Source: Halomonas huangheensis | GTDB lineage: Bacteria > Pseudomonadota > Gammaproteobacteria > Pseudomonadales > Halomonadaceae | DNA: 64,000 bases | NCBI RefSeq assembly: GCF_001431725.1 | Contig: NZ_CP013106.1 | Coordinates: 1,922,001 to 1,986,000, forward strand | Direction of reading: 5' to 3' | Shown here: one piece after another, positions 1-8,917 of the stretch | Numbering within the stretch: the first letter of the stretch is position 1 | How the letters are laid out: each line of letters opens with the position of its first letter | Notes under the pieces: model-generated | What the model was told of the DNA's origin: nothing | What the model saw: only the letters and a program-made list of their open reading frames with translations | Databases searched by the model: none | Translations under genes and position numbers: made by a program

Positions 1-438
1 GTTGTGCAGCAGGATCAGCGAGCGTCCTTCGTTGGACGGATCGTTGGGCAGCGCGATGCTGGCACCGTCCGGCAGGTCGTCGAGACTGTCGTGCTGCTCG
101 GAGTAGGCACCGATCGGGTAGACAAAAGTGCGCCCGGCAATGGCAAAGTCAAAGCCGCGATCACGTACCATGGCATTCATGTACGGCTCGTGTTGGTAGG
201 CATTGGCGTCCAGGCTGCCATCGGCCAGCGCGGCGTTGGGCGTAACATAGTCGGTGAACTCGATGATTTCGACTTCAAGGCCGAACTTCTCCTCGGCGAT
301 ATCCGCAGCGACCTGCATGACATCGGTTTCCGGGCCAGCCACGGTGCCTACCTTGATGTGGTGGTCGTGAGCCAGTGCCTGACCAATGGACAGCGACAGT
401 GTGGAAAGCGCGAGGGCGCCGATCAATGTCTTGCGCAT
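1..438 (-). CDS. metQ: D-methionine ABC transporter substrate-binding protein MetQ (partial)
   Basis: Periplasmic methionine-binding component of the MetNIQ importer (NlpA family). Only the first 146 residues are in the window; the C-terminus lies beyond base 1. The start at 438 gives a signal peptide with a hydrophobic core and an ALA cleavage site near residue 24. The mature region carries the NlpA-family pattern of a first beta strand (KVGTVAGPE), an IIEFTDYVTPN segment and DANAYQHEPYM. No clear lipobox cysteine is visible, so it may be released to the periplasm rather than be a lipoprotein. It is the last gene of a minus-strand metN-metI-metQ operon, 143 bp after metI. Confidence 0.9.
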   Translation of the reverse strand, partial: MRKTLIGALALSTLSLSIGQALAHDHHIKVGTVAGPETDVMQVAADIAEEKFGLEVEIIEFTDYVTPNAALADGSLDANAYQHEPYMNAMVRDRGFDFAIAGRTFVYPIGAYSEQHDSLDDLPDGASIALPNDPSNEGRSLILLHN

Positions 439-581
439 CTTTGTATCTCCCTTCAACTCTTTTTCGTTAGCCGTTCTTTTTCGTTAGTCATCAGATGGTG
501 ACGCTGGAGTCGATATTAATGGAATAAGAAGCCAAAGTGTAATTCTGTTTGGTTATTTGTGTGACCGTCCGCCAGCATGGA

Positions 582-1235
582 TCACTTGTGGTTGCTCTTG
601 CGCACCAGGTAGTCGCCAAGACTCTGCAGGCCCTGGACCATGATGACCAGAATCACCACGGTGACCAGCATGATCGTCTCATTGTAGCGCTGGTGGCCGT
701 AGCGAATCCCCAGATCGCCGAGGCCGCCACCGCCCACGGCACCGGCCATGGCCGAATAGCTGATCAGTGTGACCACCGTAACGGTCAGGGCCGTGTAGAT
801 GCCGCCACGGGCTTCCGGCAACAGCACCTTGGTAATGATCTGCCAGGGCGTGGCGCCCATCGACTGGGCGGCTTCGACCAATCCCGGAGAAATTTCATTC
901 AGAGCACCTTCGACCAGTCGGGCGACAAAGGGAATGGCGGCGATGGTCAGCGGTACCGCTGCAGCCGCAGTGCCGATGGAAGAGCCCACCAGCAGGCGTG
1001 TGAACGGCACAATGGCCACCAGCAGGATAATAAACGGGATCGAACGGCCGATATTGGTGACCACACTGAGCACCGACTGCAGCACCGGCTGGGCCAGAAT
1101 CTGCCCTGGGCGGGTGACATACAGCAGCACTCCTAGAGGGATGCCGACCAGGGCGGCGATGATGCCAGAGATTGCCACCATGTAGAGGGTCTCGAGGGTG
1201 GCTTCGAGAATCAGATCAATCATTGCGCTGGACAT
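582..1235 (-). CDS. metI: D-methionine ABC transporter permease MetI
   Basis: Inner-membrane permease of the methionine importer. With this start the protein has 217 residues, the same as E. coli MetI. It has about five hydrophobic spans and the binding-protein-dependent permease EAA loop (EAAQSMGATPWQIITKVLLPEA), which docks on the ATPase MetN. The ATG at 1235 is preferred over upstream codons because a GGAGG lies 9 nt before it. The start overlaps the end of metN by 20 nt, indicating translational coupling. It is expressed with metN under the SAM-responsive leader upstream. Confidence 0.93.
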   Translation of the reverse strand: MSSAMIDLILEATLETLYMVAISGIIAALVGIPLGVLLYVTRPGQILAQPVLQSVLSVVTNIGRSIPFIILLVAIVPFTRLLVGSSIGTAAAAVPLTIAAIPFVARLVEGALNEISPGLVEAAQSMGATPWQIITKVLLPEARGGIYTALTVTVVTLISYSAMAGAVGGGGLGDLGIRYGHQRYNETIMLVTVVILVIMVQGLQSLGDYLVRKSNHK

Positions 1236-2259
1236 GGCCAAGCACCTCCACGTTCAGGTCATGAGCCATCAGGTAGTCAATGGCGCGCTGAGTATCGTCG
1301 GCATTACCCATCAGTTCGGCAATCATCAGGCCCAGGGTGCGGTCCTGGATGGATTCCACCTTGGCCTGGAGGATGCTGACATCGACACCGCACTCGCGCA
1401 CCAGGCGCGAGATCAGTGGCGTAGCCACGGCGTCCCCTGAGAAGCCCAGACGCACTATGGGATGGGTGTGTTCGTCAGGCGCTTCAAGCAGCCGGTCGAT
1501 CAGTGCGCGCGGTGGCTCCAGTTCGAGAAAGTCATTGAGGAAGTGGCGGCCGAGGCGGGTACGCGGCGCGGTGAAGAAATCGCCGACATTGGCTTCCTCG
1601 ACCAGTTCCCCGTCGCTGATCAGACTGACGCGGTGACAGATACTCTTGACCACCTCCATTTCATGGGTGATCAGCAGAATAGTCAGGCCCAGTTTGTGAT
1701 TGATGTCCTGCAGCAGTTCCAGTATCGATGCCGTGGTCTGCGGGTCGAGTGCTGAGGTGGCCTCGTCGCAGAGCAGTACCTTGGGGCGACTGGCGAGAGC
1801 GCGGGCGATGGCAACACGCTGCTTCTGTCCGCCAGACAGTTGGGCGGGGTATTGGCGCGCCTTGTCGCTGAGGCCGACCAGATCGAGCAGTGGTGTGACC
1901 CGTTCGCGGATCTCATTGCGTGACACGCCCATCAGTTCGAGTGGCAAGGCCACATTGTCGAAGACGGTGCGTGATGTCAGCAGGTTGAAGTGCTGGAAGA
2001 TCATGCCGATGCGATGGCGAGCCTTGTTCAGCGTGTCGCGAGACAGGCTGGTCAACTCCTGGCCATCCACGTGCACCTTGCCGGAGCTGGGGCGTTCAAG
2101 CAGGTTGACGCAGCGGATCAAGGTTGATTTACCAGCACCTGACAGGCCAATGACGCCGTGGATCTGTCCGGCGGGAACTTCCAGGTCGATGTTCTTCAGT
2201 GCAGTGACCGCGCGTGGGCCGCTGCCGAAAGTCTTGGAAATGTTTTGCAGTCGTATCAT
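1216..2259 (-). CDS. metN: D-methionine ABC transporter ATP-binding protein MetN
   Basis: ATPase that drives methionine import, 347 residues. It has a Walker A motif GLSGAGKST near residue 38, an LSGGQKQR signature, a Walker B motif ending LLCDEATSALD, and a C-terminal NIL regulatory domain (about residues 265-347). That domain is the site where methionine feeds back on transport in this family. The start at 2259 gives the family N-terminus MIRLQNISKTF; the longer reading frame upstream runs into the riboswitch leader and is not coding. It is the first gene of metNIQ. Expression is expected to fall when S-adenosylmethionine is abundant, because of the leader described separately. Confidence 0.95.
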   Translation of the reverse strand: MIRLQNISKTFGSGPRAVTALKNIDLEVPAGQIHGVIGLSGAGKSTLIRCVNLLERPSSGKVHVDGQELTSLSRDTLNKARHRIGMIFQHFNLLTSRTVFDNVALPLELMGVSRNEIRERVTPLLDLVGLSDKARQYPAQLSGGQKQRVAIARALASRPKVLLCDEATSALDPQTTASILELLQDINHKLGLTILLITHEMEVVKSICHRVSLISDGELVEEANVGDFFTAPRTRLGRHFLNDFLELEPPRALIDRLLEAPDEHTHPIVRLGFSGDAVATPLISRLVRECGVDVSILQAKVESIQDRTLGLMIAELMGNADDTQRAIDYLMAHDLNVEVLGHVQRND

Positions 2260-2323
2260 CTCAGCCACTCGGTGGTGCCGATGACTGCGGGGATGGGCCT
2301 GGGTGAAGTGCAGGAAGGTGACG

Positions 2324-2349
2324 AAAAAAGGCCACCCTGACGGGTGGCC
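2324..2349 (-). terminator. Intrinsic terminator in the metN leader
   Basis: On the minus strand a perfect 8-bp stem, GGCCACCC with GGGTGGCC around a GTCA loop, is followed by six T residues. It lies between the aptamer-like element and the metN start, where an expression-platform terminator is expected. Its position upstream of the coding region argues for regulated attenuation rather than the end of another gene, since no gene ends here on this strand. Confidence 0.85.
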
Positions 2350-2365
2350 ATCAACGCTGGACACA

Positions 2366-2450
2366 CCCTTTTAGCTGCACTTCACCCGACAACGCCTTGT
2401 GAGCGTCGTCGTGCTGGCGCCCGCAATCCGGGTACAAATCGGCGCCTCAA
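2366..2450 (-). ncRNA. SAM-II-like riboswitch aptamer upstream of metNIQ
   Basis: The minus-strand leader contains a short stem formed by two GGCGCC blocks. Its loop includes GATTTG and GGATTGC. An internal hairpin (ACGACGC with GCGTTGT) follows, and then a 3' block GCTAAAAGGG. The order and spelling of GATTTG, the TTGC block and GCTAAAA recall the conserved pseudoknot core of the SAM-II (metA) aptamer, which binds S-adenosylmethionine. The location in front of a methionine transporter and before a terminator fits. The assignment is by eye; a SAM-V relative is the main alternative. A covariance-model search would decide. Confidence 0.6.
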
Positions 2451-2464
2451 AAATGTAGCGGGCA

Positions 2465-2493
2465 AGCATAGGGGCGCTGGAGTTCAGTGTCAA
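2465..2493 (-). promoter_or_regulatory. Sigma70 promoter of metNIQ
   Basis: TTGACA (2493-2488) and TATGCT (2470-2465) are separated by exactly 17 bp on the minus strand. Transcription would begin about 10 bases before the riboswitch-like element, which fits a leader RNA. Confidence 0.8.
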
Positions 2494-2737
2494 TGATCTG
2501 AGGCTGTCAATGCATTGTTCGCACCAGTTGTTGGTTGTTTTGCCGGAAACTCGACTACGCAACAGCAGCCGATGACGAATGTATTGCTACTGTACTGCTA
2601 CTCCTCTGGATGCGTCAGAAGAGCGAAAATGGTATCAATGAGCGCCTTGCGCGTGCCAACGACCTCGGGCTGTCGCGTCGCCAGCGGCTTGAACCATCAG
2701 CAGCATAGATCATCAGTAGTGAAGGGGAGACCTTTGT

Positions 2738-3364
2738 ATGTTTACCGGTATTGTTCAGGGCACAGCAACGCTGCTGGCCATCGAAGAAGCGCAGGATTTT
2801 CGTACCCATGTGGTGGCACTTTCCGAGGACTTACGTCAGGGACTGGAGCTGGGTGCTTCCGTATCACACAACGGGGTGTGCCTGACGGTCACTGCTATTG
2901 ATGGTGAACGCATCAGTTTCGATCTGATGCGTGAAACTCTCAGAATCACCAATCTCGGTGATCTGGACGTTGGCGATTACGTCAACATCGAACGCGCCGC
3001 ACGTTTCGGTGATGAGATCGGCGGACACGCCATGTCCGGACATGTCTCGGGGATGGCCGAGCTGGTTGAGCTGGATGAAGCGCCCAACAATCGCCGGCTG
3101 TGGTTTCGTCTGCCGCAAGGACTGGAGCGTTTTGTATTCGCCAAGGGCTATATCGGCATCGATGGTATCAGTCTGACCATTGGCGATGTTCGTGCCTTTG
3201 CGGGAGAGCAGGGGCGGGAATTCTGTGTCGATCTGATTCCCGAGACGCTGTCGCGTACTACGCTAGGCGATCGGCGGCCCGGTGCTCGGGTCAATATCGA
3301 GATCGACCCCCAGACCCAGGCCATTGTTGAAACTGTGGAGCGCGTACTGGCATCACGCGATTGA
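2738..3364 (+). CDS. ribE: Riboflavin synthase subunit alpha
   Basis: Cytosolic enzyme that dismutates two 6,7-dimethyl-8-ribityllumazine molecules to riboflavin and the pyrimidine precursor. The 208-residue protein shows the two tandem lumazine-binding beta barrels of the family: MFTGIVQG and SHNGVCLTVT in the first (about 1-97), and GHAMSGHVSG and GIDGISLTI in the second (about 98-195). A GGGGAG ribosome site precedes the ATG. It stands alone here, without other rib genes and without a recognisable FMN riboswitch in the short leader. Confidence 0.95.
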   Translation: MFTGIVQGTATLLAIEEAQDFRTHVVALSEDLRQGLELGASVSHNGVCLTVTAIDGERISFDLMRETLRITNLGDLDVGDYVNIERAARFGDEIGGHAMSGHVSGMAELVELDEAPNNRRLWFRLPQGLERFVFAKGYIGIDGISLTIGDVRAFAGEQGREFCVDLIPETLSRTTLGDRRPGARVNIEIDPQTQAIVETVERVLASRD

Positions 3365-3497
3365 CGGAGTGCCGGGGGAGTACATGACTGCGCCTATACC
3401 GACATATTGCCTATTCTGGTAGAGTGTCGCGCTTTTCGTGGCGCTATCTTCTACAGTCGATCTTACCCTCAATCGATCTCACTCCAGGATCCGGCAT

Positions 3498-4835
3498 ATG
3501 TCCCATCCCGACTCCAGCAAGACAGAAAATCATAACAACAGTCTGCTCGACCGCTATTTCAGGCTCAGTGAGCACGGTACCAATGTCAGAACGGAAGTGA
3601 TTGCAGGTATCACGACCTTCCTGACCATGGCTTACATCATTTTCGTCAATCCCAGCATCCTGGCTGAGGCGGGAATGGACAGCGGTGCAGTGTTCGTGGC
3701 GACCTGCCTAGCGGCTGCAATCGGCTGTCTGATAATGGGCCTGTGGGCCAATTATCCGATTGCCCTTGCTCCGGGAATGGGGCTCAACGCCTTCTTTACC
3801 TATACCGTGGTACTCGGTATGGGCCATACCTGGCAGGTGGCGCTGGGGGCAGTGTTTCTCTCTGGCTTGACCTTCTTCCTGCTCAGTATCTTTCGAATTC
3901 GCGAGTGGATCATCAACTCGATTCCTTTACCCCTGCGTTTAGGAATTGCCGCTGGTATCGGGCTGTTTCTGGCGATGGTGGCGCTCAAGAACGCCGGTAT
4001 CATTGTCGATAGTCCGGCGACCCTGGTAACGGTAGGCGATCTGTCCCAGCCCGGCCCCCTGTATGCACTTGCCGGTTTCTTCGTGATTACAGCGCTGGCG
4101 TATCGCCGTGTTACCGGTGCGGTCATGATCGGTATTCTGGGGATTACCGTGCTGGCGATCATTCTTGGTCACAATGAGTTTGCCGGCCTGATGTCAATGC
4201 CGCCATCGGTGATGCCGACCCTGATGCAGATGGATATCGCCGGGGCGTTGGATGTTGGCATGGTCAGCATCATCTTCGCATTCCTGTTTGTGGATCTATT
4301 CGATACTTCCGGCACTCTGGTGGGGGTTGCTCACCGTGGTGGCCTGCTGGAAAAAGACGGGAAGTTACCGCGCCTTGGGCGTGCATTGATGGCGGACTCC
4401 AGCGCCACCATGGCTGGTGCCGCACTGGGCACTTCCACTACTACCAGTTATGTTGAGAGTACCTCGGGCATTGCCGCGGGAGGGCGCACAGGACTGACGG
4501 CGGTGGTGGTTGCCTTGCTGTTCCTTGCCAGTCTGTTCTTTGCGCCGCTTGCCGGGTCCATCCCGGCGTACGCTACTGCTGGCGCACTGTTGTATGTGGC
4601 TTCGCTGATGGCTGGCAGTCTGGCGAGCGCTGACTGGGATGACGCTACGGAAGCTGCGCCAGTGCTGATTGCTGCTCTGGCCATGCCGTTGACCTTCTCG
4701 ATCGCTGAGGGCATTGCGCTGGGCTTCGTCAGCTACCTGGCGATCAAGGTGCTGGCCGGCCGCTTCTCCGACCTCAACCCCGCTGTGGTGGTGTTGGGTC
4801 TGTTGTTTGCGGTCAAGCTGATCTTCATCGATTGA
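3498..4835 (+). CDS. NCS2-family purine (hypoxanthine/guanine/adenine) permease
   Basis: Inner-membrane proton-driven nucleobase transporter of the AzgA/PbuG subgroup, 445 residues with 12-14 hydrophobic spans. Family landmarks are the N-terminal EVIAGITTFLTMAYIIFVNP, the APGMGLNAFFTY segment and the VDLFDTSGTLVGVA and GTSTTTSYVES motifs. The ATG at 3498 has AGGA 8 nt upstream; a further 20 residues are possible upstream but look non-coding. Followed directly by apt and gpt, it most likely feeds the purine salvage enzymes. The exact substrate (hypoxanthine, guanine or adenine) cannot be read from sequence. Confidence 0.88.
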   Translation: MSHPDSSKTENHNNSLLDRYFRLSEHGTNVRTEVIAGITTFLTMAYIIFVNPSILAEAGMDSGAVFVATCLAAAIGCLIMGLWANYPIALAPGMGLNAFFTYTVVLGMGHTWQVALGAVFLSGLTFFLLSIFRIREWIINSIPLPLRLGIAAGIGLFLAMVALKNAGIIVDSPATLVTVGDLSQPGPLYALAGFFVITALAYRRVTGAVMIGILGITVLAIILGHNEFAGLMSMPPSVMPTLMQMDIAGALDVGMVSIIFAFLFVDLFDTSGTLVGVAHRGGLLEKDGKLPRLGRALMADSSATMAGAALGTSTTTSYVESTSGIAAGGRTGLTAVVVALLFLASLFFAPLAGSIPAYATAGALLYVASLMAGSLASADWDDATEAAPVLIAALAMPLTFSIAEGIALGFVSYLAIKVLAGRFSDLNPAVVVLGLLFAVKLIFID

Positions 4836-4839
4836 TGCC

Positions 4840-4874
4840 ATGCCCGTCTGGCGCATGCAGTGCCAGACGGGCAT
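4840..4874 (+). terminator. Hairpin terminator after the purine permease
   Basis: A perfect 13-bp inverted repeat, ATGCCCGTCTGGC with GCCAGACGGGCAT around a 9-nt loop, starts 5 bp after the permease stop. It is followed by GTCTTTC, so the U tract is weak. Confidence 0.65.
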
Positions 4875-4936
4875 GTCTTTCACCCAGGTACATGTCTTAC
4901 GTACCTGAGACGAACACTGCTTCATAGAGACATGTG

Positions 4937-5482
4937 ATGAGTATCTACGGCGACTACATCAAGTCGGTCATTCGTACCGTTCCCGACTGGCCGCAACCCG
5001 GCGTCAATTTCCGTGACATCACGCCGCTGTTGCAGAACAGCGCGGCGTTTCGCAAGTTGATCGACAGCTTCGTTCATCGTTACCAGGAGATGGATCTCGA
5101 CGCCATTGCCGCTATTGATGCTCGTGGCTTCATCATTGGCGCGCCGCTGGCCTATGAATTGGGCTGCAGCTTTGTGCCGGTGCGCAAGAAGGGCAAACTG
5201 CCGTTCAAGACCATCAGCCAGACCTATACCCTCGAGTACGGTCAGGCCGAGGTGGAACTGCATTCCGATGCGTTCCGTGAAGGTGATCGGATCCTGATCA
5301 TGGACGATCTGATTGCCACCGGTGGCACCATGCTGGCAGCCGCCGAACTGATCTCTCGCAGCGGTGGTCAGGTAGTGGAAACGGCGGCCATTATCGACCT
5401 GATAGAGCTGGGTGGTTCGCAGAAGGTACGCGATGCCGGTTATAGCGTATTCGCTGTCTGTTCCTTCACCGAGGATGAATGA
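4937..5482 (+). CDS. apt: Adenine phosphoribosyltransferase
   Basis: Purine salvage enzyme converting adenine and PRPP to AMP. The 181-residue protein has the Apt N-terminus ([21 protein letters not shown]), the flexible-loop region and the PRPP-binding motif [13 protein letters not shown] near residue 120. ATG at 4937 directly follows a GTG in the same frame; the ATG is chosen. The stop overlaps the region in which gpt initiates, so the two salvage enzymes are probably co-translated. A long antisense frame across this gene is a shadow. Confidence 0.95.
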   Translation: MSIYGDYIKSVIRTVPDWPQPGVNFRDITPLLQNSAAFRKLIDSFVHRYQEMDLDAIAAIDARGFIIGAPLAYELGCSFVPVRKKGKLPFKTISQTYTLEYGQAEVELHSDAFREGDRILIMDDLIATGGTMLAAAELISRSGGQVVETAAIIDLIELGGSQKVRDAGYSVFAVCSFTEDE

Positions 5483-5486
5483 TTCC

Positions 5487-5972
5487 ATGAGCAGCCGATA
5501 TCACAAGCATTTCACCGTTTCCTGGGACCAGTTGCATCGCGATGTTCGCGAACTCTGTCACCGCCTGATGGAGCGTGACCTCAAGGGTATCATCGCCGTG
5601 ACTCGCGGTGGTTTGATTCCGGCGGCGTTGATTGCCCGCGAGTTGGACATACGCCTGATCGATACAGTGTGCATCAAGAGCTATGAGCATATGGACCAGG
5701 ACGCGCTGCATGTGCTCAAGGGCGTGGACCATGACGGCGATGGCTGGCTTCTGGTCGATGATCTGGTCGATACCGGCAAGACTGCCCGCGCGGTGCGCGA
5801 GATGCTGCCGCAAGCGTATTTCGTGACAATCTATGCCAAGCCGGAAGGGCGTCCGCTGGTTGATCAGTATCTGACCGAGGTAGCTCAGGACTGCTGGATT
5901 CAGTTTCCCTGGGATATGGGGGTGGCTTACGTCGAGCCGCTTGTGGATCGGCATCGTTCCGCGGTGGAGTGA
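5487..5972 (+). CDS. gpt: Xanthine-guanine phosphoribosyltransferase
   Basis: Converts xanthine, guanine or hypoxanthine with PRPP to the nucleotides; expected at the inner face of the membrane. The 161 residues follow E. coli Gpt closely: [20 protein letters not shown] at the start, [23 protein letters not shown], the PRPP loop [13 protein letters not shown], and [15 protein letters not shown] with [12 protein letters not shown] at the end. ATG at 5487 has GAGG about 10 nt upstream; an in-frame ATG 12 nt earlier is an alternative. The final TGA overlaps the ung start. Confidence 0.93.
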   Translation: MSSRYHKHFTVSWDQLHRDVRELCHRLMERDLKGIIAVTRGGLIPAALIARELDIRLIDTVCIKSYEHMDQDALHVLKGVDHDGDGWLLVDDLVDTGKTARAVREMLPQAYFVTIYAKPEGRPLVDQYLTEVAQDCWIQFPWDMGVAYVEPLVDRHRSAVE

Positions 5973-6661
5973 TGGATATGACCCAGGTGCTTCCCGATAG
6001 CTGGCAGGCGTGGTTGGGTGATGAATTCGAGCAGCCCTATATGCAGGCACTGCGTGAGTTCCTTGCTCGTGAAAAAGCGGCGCGCAAGGTCGTCTATCCG
6101 CATTCTTCTGACTGGTTCCGCGCCTTTGAACTGACACCGCTGGATCAGGTCAAGATCGTAATGCTGGGCCAGGACCCCTATCACGGGCCAGGCCAGGCTC
6201 ATGGTCTGTGCTTCTCGGTGAGGCCAGAAGTACGTACGCCACCATCGCTGGTCAATATCTACAAGGAACTGGCACAGGATGTTGGCTTCCAGCCCGTCAA
6301 TCATGGTCACCTGGAGAGCTGGGCGCGCCAGGGAGTGTTGCTGCTCAACACCTCGCTGACGGTAGAACACGGCAACGCCGGCTCTCATCGGGGGCAAGGT
6401 TGGGAGACCTTTACCGACAAGGCCATCGCCACGGTCAGTGCCAAGGCGCCACCTTCGGTGTTTCTGCTGTGGGGTAGCCACGCACGGGCAAAGAAATCAC
6501 TGGTTGATACCAGCCGGCATCTGATACTTGAGTCTCCTCATCCTTCGCCGTTGTCCGCGTACCGTGGTTTCTTCGGCAACCATCATTTCTCGCGTGCCAA
6601 TGCCTTCCTGAAAGAGCATGGTCGTGAGCCGGTGAACTGGCAGTTGCCCGATACCCCCTGA
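5972..6661 (+). CDS. ung: Uracil-DNA glycosylase
   Basis: Family 1 UDG that removes uracil from DNA in base-excision repair. The catalytic water-activating motif [18 protein letters not shown] lies near residue 66. The uracil-specificity asparagine segment [10 protein letters not shown] follows, and the DNA-intercalation loop [16 protein letters not shown] lies near residue 190. Length 229 matches the family. The start overlaps the gpt stop by one base; a second ATG two codons on is also possible. Its place inside a nucleobase-salvage run is suggestive but probably just operon economy. Confidence 0.96.
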   Translation: MDMTQVLPDSWQAWLGDEFEQPYMQALREFLAREKAARKVVYPHSSDWFRAFELTPLDQVKIVMLGQDPYHGPGQAHGLCFSVRPEVRTPPSLVNIYKELAQDVGFQPVNHGHLESWARQGVLLLNTSLTVEHGNAGSHRGQGWETFTDKAIATVSAKAPPSVFLLWGSHARAKKSLVDTSRHLILESPHPSPLSAYRGFFGNHHFSRANAFLKEHGREPVNWQLPDTP

Positions 6662-6806
6662 GCGCGCCAGACGGCCCATCATCCGGGCTTTACCTTGAGA
6701 GATGGCTTTATTGCACCTCTCCGATGCGGTTAAAATGGCGCGCAAATCCGGGTTTGTCGGCATGTCGTCGGCGATCCTGTCCTGCCGTCATCAAAGAGGT
6801 CCTCCC

Positions 6807-7436
6807 ATGAGCGTCCACGCCATCAATCATCCCCTGGTTCAGCACAAGCTCGGCTTGATGCGCGAGGCCGGCATCAGTACCAAGAGCTTTCGCGAGCTGG
6901 CAGGAGAAGTGGCCAAGTTGCTCACTTATGAGGCCACCGCTGATCTGGAGCTGGAAAACTATCCGCTCGACGGTTGGAATGGCGAAACCATCAACGTCAA
7001 ACTGCTCAAGGGAAAGAAAGTTACCATCGTACCGATTCTGCGGGCGGGACTGGGTATGCTGGAGGGCGTGACGGACCTGATTCCCAGTGCTCGCGTTAGC
7101 GTAGTTGGGCTCTATCGCGACGAGGAGACCCTCGAGCCGGTGCCTTACTTCTCCAAGTTTGCTGGTGATATGGATGAGCGTATGGCGATTGTCATCGATC
7201 CCATGCTGGCAACCGGTGGCTCCATGGTGGCGACTCTCGACATGTTACGCGAGCGCGGTTGCACCCAGATGCGTGTGATCGTGCTGGTTGCGGCACCCGA
7301 GGGCATCAAGCGGGTTCAGGAATCCTATCCGGACATCGAAATCTATACCGCCTCGGTAGATGATCGCCTGGATGAGAACGGGTATATCGTGCCCGGCCTC
7401 GGCGATGCCGGTGACAAGATTTTCGGAACACGTTGA
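6807..7436 (+). CDS. upp: Uracil phosphoribosyltransferase
   Basis: Pyrimidine salvage enzyme making UMP from uracil and PRPP. The 209 residues match the family: [36 protein letters not shown], the PRPP loop [12 protein letters not shown] and the C-terminal [22 protein letters not shown] before ATG 6807 is a good ribosome site; the longer frame upstream is not conserved-looking. The uracil permease usually paired with upp is not adjacent but lies 6.7 kb downstream (14133-15380). Confidence 0.96.
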   Translation: MSVHAINHPLVQHKLGLMREAGISTKSFRELAGEVAKLLTYEATADLELENYPLDGWNGETINVKLLKGKKVTIVPILRAGLGMLEGVTDLIPSARVSVVGLYRDEETLEPVPYFSKFAGDMDERMAIVIDPMLATGGSMVATLDMLRERGCTQMRVIVLVAAPEGIKRVQESYPDIEIYTASVDDRLDENGYIVPGLGDAGDKIFGTR

Positions 7437-7437
7437 T

Positions 7438-7491
7438 TGTGTTGATGAGGTAAATTGCGTTGGCGCGGTAAATTGTGTTGATGCGGTAAGG
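7438..7491. repeat. Three tandem 18-bp repeats after upp
   Basis: Units at 7438, 7456 and 7474 share the pattern TGTGTTGATGCGGTAAAT with 1-3 differences each. They start one base after the upp stop codon. No coding role is apparent; they are the clearest of several short tandem duplications in this window. Confidence 0.85.
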
Positions 7492-7536
7492 AGCTGAGCG
7501 TGAATTGACACGCACTTGCGGCTCCAGAGGCGCGTC

Positions 7537-7576
7537 CAGAGGGCCCGATGTTCAATAACGAACATCGGGCCCTCTG
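7537..7576 (+). terminator. upp terminator hairpin with an embedded GlpR-like operator
   Basis: A perfect 17-bp inverted repeat with loop AATAAC ends 100 bp after upp begins its 3' region. The stem is strong but the following GCGTTGTTG is only moderately U-rich. The centre of the palindrome (7547-7566, GATGTTCAATAACGAACATC) matches 17 of 20 positions of the E. coli GlpR consensus WATGTTCGWTAWCGAACATW. The element may therefore terminate upp and also bind the glycerol-3-phosphate regulator for the operon that follows. Confidence 0.65.
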
Positions 7577-7700
7577 CGTTGTTGAGAGACGGATGACAGG
7601 TATTCTTTCGTCGAGTTAGACAAAAGTTGATTTAACGCATGACTGTTAATAAAAACAAATAGATAGAAGTTCGCTACTGCATTTTTAGAGCCAGCTTGCA

Positions 7701-7720
7701 TAGTTTCGTTTAAGGACATC
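7701..7720 (+). promoter_or_regulatory. Second GlpR-like operator upstream of glpS
   Basis: TAGTTTCGTTTAAGGACATC matches 14 of 20 positions of the GlpR consensus and lies 110 bp before the glpS start, 154 bp from the better site. The stretch 7577-7810 has no gene; it is AT-rich around 7620-7680 and probably holds the promoter, though no clean -35/-10 pair is evident. Confidence 0.4.
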
Positions 7721-7810
7721 CGGGCGCTATTTCGAATCCAGGATACGTTAAAGAGGCGTACCCCGGTGAACCGAGGGGTGGATTCGACAGCAGGATGGAC
7801 GAACGCTTAT

Positions 7811-8917
7811 ATGTCCCTGAGCCTGGAAGCGGTCACCCGTGCAGTGGCCAATGAAACACATCTCGATCAGATATCACTGACTCTGGAATCAGGGTCCTTC
7901 AATGTGCTGCTGGGCCGCACGCTGGCCGGCAAGACCTCTCTAATGCGCCTGATGGCTGGATTGGACCAGCCAAGTAGTGGTCGCATTTTGATAAACGGTG
8001 AGGACGTTACCGGTCGCGGTGTGCGCGAGCGCAATGTGTCGATGGTCTATCAGCAGTTCATCAATTACCCCCATCAGAGTGTCTTTGACAACATTGCCTC
8101 TCCATTGAAGATTGCGCGCGTTGCGGGTGATGAAATCCAGCAGCGGGTCCATGAAGTGGCGAGCCTGCTGCATATCGAGCACCTGCTGGAGCGTATGCCT
8201 CTCGAACTTTCCGGTGGGCAGCAGCAACGCACGGCGATGGCCAGAGCGTTGGTCAAGGATGCCGACCTGGTACTGTTCGACGAACCGCTGGTCAATCTCG
8301 ACTACAAGCTTCGTGAGGAGTTTCGAGAGGAACTAGGTGCACTATTTGCCAGCCGTGATTGCATAGCGGTGTATGCGACCACCGAACCCGCTGAGGCGCT
8401 GGCGCTCGGAGGACACACAGCGGTGCTCCATGAGGGACGCCTGGTGCAGTATGGAGCGACTGCAGATGTCTATCGGCGACCGCAATCGCTGACCGCCGCC
8501 GAGATGTTTTCGGAGCCACCGATCAATGTGTTGAGCGGTTATATTCGTGGCGGCGAGGTGACATTTGACGAGGACGTTCATTTTCCGCTGGACGAGGCGC
8601 TCGCGACGTTGGCAGAAGGGCGCTACCACTTCGGCGTGCGGCCTTCACATCTGACCCTGAAGCAACAGTCCGAAGATGACCTGACGTTGAATGTACAGGT
8701 TGATCTCGCTGAAATCAGCGGCTCCGAGACCTTCCTGCACGTGCACAGTGACAAGGTATCGCTGGTCGCACATCTGGCTGGCGTGCATAGCTTCGCCGTC
8801 GATCAACAGCTACGGCTGTACTTCCCGATCCATGGTCTCTACGCCTTCGATGGTAGCGGCACTACTGTGCACGTGCCTGGTGCTGCGCGGATGAATGTTG
8901 CACAGGGAGATGTGTAG
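7811..8917 (+). CDS. glpS: Glycerol ABC transporter ATP-binding protein GlpS
   Basis: One of two non-identical ATPases of the GlpSTPQV glycerol importer (CUT1/MalK-like class). The 368-residue protein has a Walker A variant GRTLAGKTS near residue 40, as known for GlpS, then signature LSGGQQQR, Walker B LVLFDEPLVNLD and a C-terminal TOBE-type domain. The Q-loop reads YQQFINYP. ATG 7811 aligns with family N-termini. A GTG at 7766 in frame has a better ribosome site (AAGAGG, 9 nt) and would add 15 residues. It is the first gene of the operon and abuts glpT. Confidence 0.85.
   Translation: MSLSLEAVTRAVANETHLDQISLTLESGSFNVLLGRTLAGKTSLMRLMAGLDQPSSGRILINGEDVTGRGVRERNVSMVYQQFINYPHQSVFDNIASPLKIARVAGDEIQQRVHEVASLLHIEHLLERMPLELSGGQQQRTAMARALVKDADLVLFDEPLVNLDYKLREEFREELGALFASRDCIAVYATTEPAEALALGGHTAVLHEGRLVQYGATADVYRRPQSLTAAEMFSEPPINVLSGYIRGGEVTFDEDVHFPLDEALATLAEGRYHFGVRPSHLTLKQQSEDDLTLNVQVDLAEISGSETFLHVHSDKVSLVAHLAGVHSFAVDQQLRLYFPIHGLYAFDGSGTTVHVPGAARMNVAQGDV

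Noticed and set aside
4..501. 165-codon open frame on the plus strand over metQ
   Set aside because: Antisense to the clear MetQ signal peptide and NlpA domain on the minus strand; no family features.
2560..2737. FMN riboswitch before riboflavin synthase
   Set aside because: The conserved RFN-element blocks are not present in the leader.
2515..2901. Plus-strand frame before and over ribE
   Set aside because: Overlaps the ribE start in another frame, with low-complexity composition and no ribosome site.
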